Of a stretch of DNA of 6,163 nucleotides, positions 1 through 6,163 are shown piece after piece. The notes beneath the pieces were generated by a model that was given only the letters and a program-made list of their open reading frames with translations, searched no databases and was not told the DNA's origin. The position numbers were made by a program, and so were the translations under genes. Numbering within the stretch: position 1 is the first letter of the stretch; the number at the start of each line of letters is the position of its first letter. Source of the stretch: Alistipes sp. (GTDB lineage Bacteria > Bacteroidota > Bacteroidia > Bacteroidales > Rikenellaceae); assembly GCA_009774895.1 (NCBI GenBank), contig VSOO01000020.1, positions 4,091 through 10,253 of the forward strand. Direction: 5' to 3'.

Positions 1-54
1 ATCTCGACCAGCGGCGTCACATAGTCGCGGCCCGCGGCCGTTCCGGCGGCTTTG

Positions 55-74
55 CCGGACGGCCTTCCGTCCGG
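55..74. repeat. Perfect 8-bp inverted repeat (hairpin)
   Basis: CCGGACGG (55-62) and CCGTCCGG (67-74) are exact reverse complements separated by a 4-base CCTT loop. Neither side carries a run of T, so it is not a typical intrinsic terminator. It could fold in a leader RNA of a leftward gene, end a rightward gene closing at 24, or simply be one of many palindromes expected in GC-rich spacer DNA. Confidence 0.5.
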
Positions 75-184
75 GATTGCCGGTGCCGTGGGGTCGCCGC
101 ATGCCGGGACGAGGGAACTGCCCTTGCCTCCGGCCCGGCGTTCCGCAGCGTTTCGGACCGCCGGATCCGGAACTTCCGGCCGCT

Positions 185-192
185 CAAAATTA
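185..192 (-). promoter_or_regulatory. Candidate leftward -7 box (TAATTTTG)
   Basis: Read on the minus strand, this is an exact match to the Bacteroidota primary sigma factor -7 consensus TAnnTTTG. It lies in the AT-rich patch before the rightward gene at 247. No clear TTTG -33 element is found at the usual 19-21 base spacing upstream. If used, transcription would start near 179 and run left through about 160 bases of palindrome-rich leader before the first possible start codon (GTG at 20-18). One degenerate 8-base match could be chance. Confidence 0.3.
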
Positions 193-246
193 CAAAAAAA
201 AGCGCGGACCGTTGCCGGTTTGTGCGGATTTTGTTATCATTGGGGC

Positions 247-615
247 GTGAAAATTCTGGGAATCATGGCGGGCAGCCTCTCGTTGGCGCTGGGTGTGGCG
301 GGCATTTTCGTTCCGCTGCTGCCCACGACGCCTTTTCTGCTGCTCTCCGCGGCGCTCTACATGCGCTCCTCGCCCCGGCTCTACGACTGGCTGCTGCGCC
401 AGCCGTGCCTGGGGGCCTACATCCGCGACTTCAGGGAAAACCGTGCCATTCCGCTGCGGGCGAAAGTCGTCTCCGTGGTGCTGGTCTGGCTGTCGATCGG
501 CTACTGCATCCTGCGGGTCGTGGATGCGTGGCGGTGGGCGCAGGTCGCCCTCTTTCTGCTCGCCGCAGCCATCACGTGGCATATCCTCTCGTTCGCGACC
601 CGGCGCAGCGGGTAG
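247..615 (+). CDS. YbaN/DUF454 family inner-membrane protein
   Basis: Encodes a 122-residue protein of the YbaN (DUF454) family, small inner-membrane proteins with no firmly established biochemical role. The family signature is clear: an N-terminal hydrophobic helix (about residues 4-23) runs into VPLLPTTPFLLL (22-33), followed by an RSS-P-LY-WLL segment (40-50) and a PCLGAYIRDFRE segment (53-64). Two more hydrophobic helices follow at about 74-91 and 97-116, and the tail is short and basic. The GTG at 247 is chosen because the family usually begins just before this first helix and is about 115-125 residues long. An internal ATG at 265 would cut into the helix, and the TTG at 52 would add 65 atypical residues. 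There is no Shine-Dalgarno. TATCATTG at 235-242 is a 7-of-8 match to the -7 box and, if real, would place the transcript start almost on the GTG, giving a leaderless message. The gene stands alone and converges on the typA unit. Confidence 0.87.
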   Translation: MKILGIMAGSLSLALGVAGIFVPLLPTTPFLLLSAALYMRSSPRLYDWLLRQPCLGAYIRDFRENRAIPLRAKVVSVVLVWLSIGYCILRVVDAWRWAQVALFLLAAAITWHILSFATRRSG

Positions 616-656
616 CCGTCGCCCCCGTGCGGCCGGCGCATGCCGCGGCCGGTCGG

Positions 657-690
657 AAAAAATGCCCCCGGAGCATCGCTCCGGGGGCAT
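657..690 (-). terminator. Intrinsic terminator of the typA unit
   Basis: Bases 662-674 and 678-690 form a perfect 13-bp stem around an ATC loop. The core of the stem is five consecutive C-G pairs. Read leftward, the stem runs straight into six T residues (657-662, partly shared with the stem base), the classic layout of a rho-independent terminator. It lies 26 bases past the stop of the small membrane protein gene, so it should end the typA transcript. Read rightward there is no T run after the stem. It may still protect the 3' end of the rightward 247-615 message, but it is less likely to terminate it. Confidence 0.85.
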
Positions 691-715
691 CGGTCCGTGC
701 GGCGGTCGGTACGAC

Positions 716-1035
716 CTATCCGAAGTAGTGCTCCGTGACGCTGAGCAGGAAGCCCAGCAGCACGGCGTTGAGCAGCACGAGGGGCGTCGCGCGACGCTCC
801 TTGCCCACGAAGTTGAGCACCACGGGCAGCGCCATCATCAGCGTCACGGCCATGCCGTCGGCCCACCACGGCAGGTAGGGCAGGTTGCTGTGGAAGATCA
901 GCACGCCGGCGAAGAGGTAGGTGCAGAACGCCGAGAGGCACGAGCGGAATGCGATCCGCTGCGCGATCATCGGGATCACGTCGAGCGCTCCGGCCACGGC
1001 TCCGGCCACGACCGAAAGGGTGAAGTGGTCGAGTG

Positions 1036-1039
<4 letters not shown>
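716..1039 (-). CDS. Small four-helix membrane protein, unknown function
   Basis: Encodes 107 residues beginning MTLDHFTLSVV. I do not recognise the family. Four hydrophobic stretches are visible, at about 7-27, 33-50, 61-78 and 86-103. Short polar linkers separate them, including a basic GKERR segment at 79-83, so this is almost certainly a polytopic inner-membrane protein. There is no signal-peptide cleavage pattern and no obvious catalytic motif. Notable polar or aromatic residues inside or near helices are D20, P23 and a PWWAD stretch (57-61). The start is fixed by context: the ATG at 1039-1037 overlaps the typA stop TGA (1038-1036) as ATGA. The frame stays open far upstream inside typA, but the upstream residues are arginine- and histidine-rich shadow sequence. 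The overlap implies co-transcription and probably translational coupling to typA. The stop at 716 is followed by the terminator at 657-690. The gene is confident; its function is unknown. Confidence 0.82.
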
Positions 1040-2841
<1,802 letters not shown>

Positions 2842-2860
2842 GTAAGGAAAATTTATGGCG

Positions 2861-2868
2861 CAAAGATA
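2861..2868 (-). promoter_or_regulatory. Candidate typA promoter -7 box (TATCTTTG)
   Basis: On the minus strand this is an exact match to TAnnTTTG. It is 19 bases before the typA ATG, which would give a leader of only about 12-16 bases. It lies in the AT-rich 97-base gap shared with the divergent aroB gene. No good TTTG -33 element is seen at 19-21 bases upstream. Confidence 0.6.
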
Positions 2869-2891
2869 ACGAATAATCGGCAGAATTGTGC

Positions 2892-2899
2892 TATTTTTG
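2892..2899 (+). promoter_or_regulatory. Candidate aroB promoter -7 box (TATTTTTG)
   Basis: An exact match to TAnnTTTG on the plus strand, 39 bases before the aroB ATG, predicting a leader of roughly 30-35 bases. It sits 23 bases from the oppositely oriented typA box, so the two promoters would share DNA upstream. A recognisable -33 element is missing here too. Confidence 0.5.
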
Positions 2900-2938
2900 T
2901 CTTTCGCCGATGCGAATTGCCGCATCCTTTCTCTTTTC

Positions 2939-3958
2939 ATGGAACACTTCGAACATCCCTGCGGCCGCAGCCGGATCCTTGTCGGTCCGGCCGCCGGCGC
3001 CCTGGCCCGCGTGCTGCCCGCGGAGTGCCGCACGGTCGTCGTGACCGACGCCGGCGTCGTGCGGGCCCATCCCGAACTGACCGCGCCCTACGCCACGATC
3101 CTCGTCGGCAGGGGCGAGCGGTGCAAGACCTTCGCCGCCGTCGAGCGGGTCTGCCGCGAACTGCTCGCGGCGGACGCCGACCGCGCGACCTTCGTGCTGG
3201 GGGTCGGCGGCGGCATCGTCACCGACATCGCGGGCTTCGCCGCCTCGGTCTACATGCGCGGCGTGCGCTTCGGCTTCGTGTCCACGACGCTGCTGGGTCA
3301 GGTCGATGCCGCCGTGGGGGGCAAGAACGGCGTGAACGTGGACGGATACAAGAACATCATGGGCCTCTTCCGCCAGCCGGAGTTCGTCGTGTGCGACCCG
3401 ACCCTGACGGGGACGCTGCCCGACCGCGAGTTCCGGGCCGGACTGGCCGAGGCGCTCAAGGCGGGCATCGTGGGCGATGCGGCGCTCTTCGCGCGGATCG
3501 AACGGGCCTCCTACGGGGCGCTGCGCGGCGACGCGGAGCTGCTCGCCCGCGTGGTGGAGGGCGCCGTGGGGGTGAAGTGCTCCATCGTGGCCGCCGACGA
3601 GTGCGAGGCGGGCGTGCGGCGCAAGCTCAACCTGGGGCACACGCTGGCGCACGCCATCGAGAAGTGCTCCGACCGCATGAACCACGGCGAGGCCGTGGCC
3701 GTGGGCCTCGCGCTCGTCGCCCGGGCTTCGGTGCGCCTGGGGCTGCTGTGCGAGGCGGAGTGCCGGCGCATCGAGCGGGTGCTGCGCGGCCTGGGTTTCG
3801 AACTCGACCCGCCCGTGCCGGTGGAGCGCCTGTTGCGCGAGGTCGTGCACGACAAGAAACGGGAGGGCGGCGTGCTGCATGCCGTGCTGCCCGAAGCCGT
3901 CGGCTCGTGCACGGTGCGCCCCATGTCCGTGGCGGAGTTCGCCGCACTTTTCGCATAG
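2939..3958 (+). CDS. aroB: 3-dehydroquinate synthase AroB
   Basis: Encodes a 339-residue cytoplasmic enzyme of the shikimate pathway. It converts DAHP to 3-dehydroquinate with NAD and a divalent metal (usually zinc), feeding aromatic amino acid synthesis. The NAD-binding segment GVGGGIVTDIAGF (88-100) is followed by STTLLGQVDAAVGGKNGVN (115-133), which holds the conserved Asp (123) and Lys (129) of the active site. Metal ligands by family comparison are E171 (in EALKAG), H234 (in NLGHT) and H249 (in NHGE). The usual GHTFGHA motif reads GHTLAHA here, a mild substitution next to the metal site. Length is slightly short of the common 345-365 but both domains are complete. The ATG at 2939 is preferred; a GTG at 2888 in frame would add 17 hydrophobic residues overlapping the -7 box. 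No Shine-Dalgarno is present. The gene is transcribed alone, divergent from typA, and no other aro genes are visible. Confidence 0.95.
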   Translation: MEHFEHPCGRSRILVGPAAGALARVLPAECRTVVVTDAGVVRAHPELTAPYATILVGRGERCKTFAAVERVCRELLAADADRATFVLGVGGGIVTDIAGFAASVYMRGVRFGFVSTTLLGQVDAAVGGKNGVNVDGYKNIMGLFRQPEFVVCDPTLTGTLPDREFRAGLAEALKAGIVGDAALFARIERASYGALRGDAELLARVVEGAVGVKCSIVAADECEAGVRRKLNLGHTLAHAIEKCSDRMNHGEAVAVGLALVARASVRLGLLCEAECRRIERVLRGLGFELDPPVPVERLLREVVHDKKREGGVLHAVLPEAVGSCTVRPMSVAEFAALFA

Positions 3959-4089
3959 GGGCCGGACGCCTTTGTGTGCGGCGGCGTGCGGCAGTGGGGC
4001 GCAGGCGTGCGCTTCGGGTGCGGTTCTGCCGTCCGCGGCGACCGTCGCGGCTGCCTGCCTCCGTTGTCGCGCCCGGACACAGCCTGTCG

Positions 4090-4132
4090 GACGAATCCCC
4101 CGGCGACCATGCGGGTCGCCGGGGGATTCGTC
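4090..4132. terminator. Long hairpin between convergent genes
   Basis: A perfect 19-bp stem (4090-4108 with 4114-4132) closes a 5-base ATGCG loop. It stands between the 3' ends of rightward aroB (stop at 3958) and the leftward S-component gene (stop at 4152), 131 and 19 bases away. It probably terminates or protects the 3' ends of both transcripts. Neither flank carries a good T run (rightward the stem is followed by TTGCGG, leftward by ACAGGC). Efficient stand-alone intrinsic termination is therefore uncertain, and it may instead be an RNA-end stabiliser. The 131 bases between aroB and the hairpin are GC-rich and hold no recognisable gene. Confidence 0.7.
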
Positions 4133-4151
4133 TTGCGGAGCGGGGGCGTCG

Positions 4152-4664
4152 TCACCTGCGCACGATGCCGCGGAGCAGGGCCCGGCCGCCGAAGACCTGG
4201 AGCAGCATGCCCGGGATGCCGAGGCGGAAGTCCTGCGCGGCGGCGTGCAGCGAGCCGGTGAGGGCCCATTCGCCGAGCGTGCCGAGCACCTGGTATGTGA
4301 GCACGACGCCCGCCAGCACCGGGAGCGACACGCGGCCGAAGCGCCGTGCGGCGTATCCCGCCGCGAAGGCCAGCAGCAGCGACTTGACCAGAATGGCCGG
4401 GAGTGCGGCTGCGGTCGGCATGCCGAAGATCGCGGCGTTGAGCAGCGGCGAGCACAGGGCCGTCAGCAGGCCCGTGCGCCAGCCGAAAGCATAGGCCCCG
4501 ACGAGCGTGAAGAGGTAGATCGGGAGCCATACGGGGCCGCCCAGGTGCACCGTGTGGCAGAGTTGCGGCAGGGCGATGTTGCCCAGCGTGAAGAGCGCTG
4601 CGGCGAGGTAGGTCCGGGCTTCGTCGTAACGGAGCGTGCGGAGGGCGGTGGTTGCGGTTTTCAT
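4152..4664 (-). CDS. ECF-type transporter S component (substrate unknown)
   Basis: Encodes a 170-residue polytopic inner-membrane protein resembling the substrate-binding S components of energy-coupling factor (ECF) transporters. These capture vitamins or related compounds and dock on an EcfT/EcfA energising module. Six hydrophobic segments are visible, at about 18-37, 44-60, 63-80, 86-106, 112-132 and 147-165, matching the six-helix S-component fold. The segment AYAFGWRTGLLTALCSPLLN (57-76) is the recognisable core, with a Gly-rich turn and a Ser-Pro-Leu-Leu-Asn end. H37, H40, W46 and W133 are candidate ligand contacts, but this is a guess. No EcfA or EcfT gene is in the window, so it would have to share a module encoded elsewhere, or act alone. 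The ATG at 4664 follows the DUF362 stop by 15 A-rich bases, so the two are surely co-transcribed. Substrate cannot be assigned from sequence; the wider class is inferred by resemblance only. Confidence 0.75.
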   Translation of the reverse strand: MKTATTALRTLRYDEARTYLAAALFTLGNIALPQLCHTVHLGGPVWLPIYLFTLVGAYAFGWRTGLLTALCSPLLNAAIFGMPTAAALPAILVKSLLLAFAAGYAARRFGRVSLPVLAGVVLTYQVLGTLGEWALTGSLHAAAQDFRLGIPGMLLQVFGGRALLRGIVRR

Positions 4665-4679
4665 GGTTTTTCGGTTTTT
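4665..4679 (-). promoter_or_regulatory. A-rich translation-start spacer
   Basis: The 15 bases between the DUF362 stop and the S-component ATG read AAAAACCGAAAAACC on the coding strand. This is a near-direct repeat of AAAAACC with no Shine-Dalgarno match. A-rich, unstructured leaders are typical of translation starts in Bacteroidota, so this spacer probably serves as the initiation region of the S-component gene. Confidence 0.4.
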
Positions 4680-5633
4680 TCAGTCGAGTTCGATCAGTTC
4701 GTAATTTTGGGTGCCGAGTCCGAGGGTTTCGGCGTAATCCAGCGTGTGCATGCCGTGGCGCGAGTCGATGCGTTCGATCAGGTGGACCTTGCCCGGGTCG
4801 TCCGACGTGCGCACCAGGTCGGTGCATGCCCGGTCGAGGGCCACGGGGTCGAGCGATGCGAGGATGCCGATGTCGCCCATGCGGGGCGCCTCGGGCGCGG
4901 CCACGCAGTCGCAGTCCACCGAGAGGTTGTTCGCCACGCTGATGTAGAGGATGCGGTCGCCGCAGTGGTCGGCCACGGCCTTGGCCGCTTCGGCCATCGA
5001 CTCCAGGAAGTCGTCCTGCGGGGGCAGGTTCCTCCACGGATTCTGCGTGGTCTTGCCCGCGGTGTGGATCCACGCCTTGCCGTCGGCCGAGGCGATGCCG
5101 ATCGACATGTTCTTGACGGCGCCGCCGAAGCCGCCCATCGTGTGCCCCTTGAAGTGGGAGAGGATGACCGTGAAGTCGTAGTCGAGGTAGTGCGAACCCA
5201 CGTAGTCCTCCGCGAGGTGGCGTCCGCTGCGCACGGGCAGGGCTGTCTGCCCGTCGGCATCCATGATGTCCACCGGGGCGATGGCCGCGAAACCGTGGTC
5301 GGCGGCCGCCTTCAGATGGTCCTCGGTGCGTGCGCGTCCGCCTCCGTAGGCCGTGTTGCACTCCACGATGGTGCCTCCGACGTGCTGCACGAGGTCGCGG
5401 ATGAGCTCCGGTTGCAGGTAGTGGTGACCGCCCGGCTCGCCGGTCGAGAGCTTCACGGCTACCTTGCCCCGGGCCGGTCGTCCGAGCGCTTCGCAGATCT
5501 TCACGAGGTTCGCGGGCGCGATCTCGCGGTACAGGTACACTTTTGCGGGTTGCGGCTCCCGGGGGCCGGGACCTCCCGCGTCCGCTGCCGGCGGGATGTC
5601 GCCGGGCAGCGGCTGGCCGATGTCGTTTTTCAT
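4680..5633 (-). CDS. DUF362 domain protein without ferredoxin insert
   Basis: Encodes 317 residues of the DUF362 family, whose reaction is not established. Members are often annotated as iron-sulfur-centre proteins. Family landmarks are present in order: KLSTGEPGG (61-69), an ECNTAYGGGR segment (91-100), HGF (113-115), SHFKGH (159-164), GFGGAVKN (168-175), GKAWIH (185-190), a VDCDC cysteine pair (239-243) and DIGILASLDPVALD (254-267). Unlike many relatives it lacks a 4Fe-4S ferredoxin insert: there is no CxxCxxCxxxC run, only the CDC pair and scattered cysteines. The first 30 residues are rich in Pro, Ala and Gly, do not look like a cleavable signal peptide, and precede the conserved core at KVYLYRE. 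The protein is probably cytoplasmic. The gene lies 31 bases after the TonB-dependent receptor stop and 15 bases before the S-component start, on the same strand, pointing to a shared role in handling the imported compound. That role is inference. Confidence 0.88.
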   Translation of the reverse strand: MKNDIGQPLPGDIPPAADAGGPGPREPQPAKVYLYREIAPANLVKICEALGRPARGKVAVKLSTGEPGGHHYLQPELIRDLVQHVGGTIVECNTAYGGGRARTEDHLKAAADHGFAAIAPVDIMDADGQTALPVRSGRHLAEDYVGSHYLDYDFTVILSHFKGHTMGGFGGAVKNMSIGIASADGKAWIHTAGKTTQNPWRNLPPQDDFLESMAEAAKAVADHCGDRILYISVANNLSVDCDCVAAPEAPRMGDIGILASLDPVALDRACTDLVRTSDDPGKVHLIERIDSRHGMHTLDYAETLGLGTQNYELIELD

Positions 5634-5664
5634 GATTCGATAGGGTTTGGGTCGTTTGTGTTTT

Positions 5665-6163
5665 TTACATATGCAGGTTCAGGCCGGCCATGACCGTAGC
5701 GCGGGGCATGGGGAATCCGGCGTTTATCTCGTAGCGCTGCGCCAGCAGGTTCTCGCCCCGCACCCAGAGCGACACGACGCGCGAGGCGCGGAACGTGCAG
5801 CGCAGGTTCCACAGCACGAACTCCTCCTCGCTGTCGGAGCCCGAGCCCGCGGCCGCGAGCGCCGTGCGGAGGCCCGCGACATACTGCACGCCCGTGGAGA
5901 CGTTCCAGCGCCGCCGCACGAACTGTGCGCCGGCGTAGAGCTTGTGTTCGGGCGCCACCAGCACGGGGTACTTCATGTGCAGGTAGCTGTAATTGGCGTC
6001 CAGACGCCACGAGGCGTCGCACTGCCAGCCGATCTGGCCCTCGACGCCCGCATTCCGGATGCGGCCCGAGTTGATGTTCGCGGGGCGTCCGTCCACCGGC
6101 ACGCGCAGGATGAGGTTCTCGCCGTCGATGAAGAAGATATTCACCCCGTAGTCGAGGCCCGGG
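5665..6163 (-). CDS. TonB-dependent receptor, C-terminal part (cut by window edge)
   Basis: The last 165 or so residues of a TonB-dependent outer-membrane receptor; the frame is open to the right edge, so the plug domain and most of the barrel are outside the window. The visible part has alternating beta-strand patterns. A NINSGRIRNAGVEGQIGWQ segment is the typical receptor strand with a conserved Asn-Ala-Gly turn, followed by a LDANYSYLHMKYPV strand. Next is an EHKLYAGAQF strand, then WNVSTGVQYVAGLRT. Near the end comes VRGENLLAQRYEINAGFPMP, the usual penultimate motif. It ends in LNLHM rather than the more common terminal Phe or Trp. The GTG at 6144 is an internal valine, not a start. Such receptors import siderophores, cobamides, metals, vitamins or glycans using TonB energy. 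With no SusD-like partner visible next to it, a small-molecule ligand fits better than a glycan. It heads the visible three-gene leftward unit; its promoter lies beyond the window. Confidence 0.92.
   Translation of the reverse strand, partial: PGLDYGVNIFFIDGENLILRVPVDGRPANINSGRIRNAGVEGQIGWQCDASWRLDANYSYLHMKYPVLVAPEHKLYAGAQFVRRRWNVSTGVQYVAGLRTALAAAGSGSDSEEEFVLWNLRCTFRASRVVSLWVRGENLLAQRYEINAGFPMPRATVMAGLNLHM

Larger units (their letters stand above)
1..246. other. Intergenic/leader region, no confident gene
   Basis: No convincing gene is visible here. Two edge possibilities exist. A rightward frame ends at the TAG at 22-24 after only seven codons, so it could be the tail of a gene outside the window. 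A leftward frame is open from about 235 down to the left edge, but its only usable start is a GTG at 20-18, so a leftward gene could begin there. Most of 25-180 is GC-rich with several short palindromes: the hairpin at 55-74, CCGGATCCGG at 161-170 and CCGGAA-C-TTCCGG at 167-179. Bases 181-240 are much richer in A and T, as expected for promoter DNA between two divergent genes. In-frame extension of the 247-615 gene back to a TTG at 52 is possible on paper, but it gives a proline-, glycine- and arginine-rich peptide unlike that family. Confidence 0.5.

Noticed and set aside
52..246. N-terminal extension of the DUF454 gene from a TTG at 52
   Set aside because: The added 65 residues are low-complexity and basic, cross an AT-rich promoter-like patch, and would make the protein far longer than the family's usual size.
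626..656. Imperfect hairpin after the DUF454 gene (GGCCGGCGCATGCCGCGGCC region) as its own terminator
   Set aside because: The stem is short and bulged and has no T run downstream on the plus strand, so it cannot be supported as a terminator.
2842..3033. N-terminal extension of TypA by 64 residues
   Set aside because: It would run through the putative typA promoter and antisense to the start of aroB. TypA proteins begin just before the first beta strand, matching the ATG at 2841.
3511..5361. A 616-codon minus-strand open frame spanning the aroB 3' half, the S-component gene and part of the DUF362 gene
   Set aside because: It is out of frame with well-supported genes, runs through the 19-bp hairpin, and translates to Pro/Arg/His-rich sequence without domains.
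4801..5633. Possible ferredoxin-type 4Fe-4S site in the DUF362 protein
   Set aside because: The cysteines are scattered and only the CDC pair is close together; no CxxCxxCxxxC array is present.
3879..5693. A 604-codon plus-strand open frame opposite the S-component and DUF362 genes
   Set aside because: It is an antisense shadow of two motif-bearing genes, begins inside aroB in a different frame, and has no recognisable domain.

Overview
The window looks like chromosomal DNA from a GC-rich member of the Bacteroidota, most likely close to Alistipes (Rikenellaceae). Four observations support this. Coding DNA is strongly GC-rich by eye and AT-rich stretches are confined to gaps between genes. 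Starts lack Shine-Dalgarno sequences and some have A-rich leaders instead. Matches to the Bacteroidota -7 promoter element TAnnTTTG sit in the gaps. The TypA/BipA and TonB-dependent receptor sequences read like Bacteroidota versions. The genus is an inference; the phylum is fairly secure.

Layout from left to right: a 246-base stretch with no confident gene but with inverted repeats and a leftward promoter-like box; a rightward gene for a YbaN/DUF454-family inner-membrane protein (247-615); a strong leftward intrinsic terminator (657-690); a leftward two-gene unit in which typA/bipA (1036-2841) overlaps a small four-helix membrane protein gene (716-1039) by ATGA; a 97-base divergent promoter region; rightward aroB, 3-dehydroquinate synthase (2939-3958); a 19-bp hairpin between convergent genes (4090-4132); and a leftward three-gene unit running in from the right edge. 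That unit encodes a TonB-dependent outer-membrane receptor (C-terminal part only, 5665-6163), a DUF362 protein (4680-5633) and an ECF-type transporter S component (4152-4664).

The left and middle genes are housekeeping: a translational GTPase with an unknown membrane partner, and a shikimate-pathway enzyme. The right-hand unit is the most interesting part. An outer-membrane receptor, a DUF362 protein of unknown biochemistry and an inner-membrane substrate-binding S component lie in one tight same-strand cluster. This suggests a dedicated uptake route for a scarce small molecule such as a vitamin, cofactor, metal chelate or related compound. The substrate cannot be read from this sequence, and no riboswitch or ECF ATPase/EcfT gene is visible here. 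No rRNA, tRNA, CRISPR array, insertion sequence or phage gene was found.
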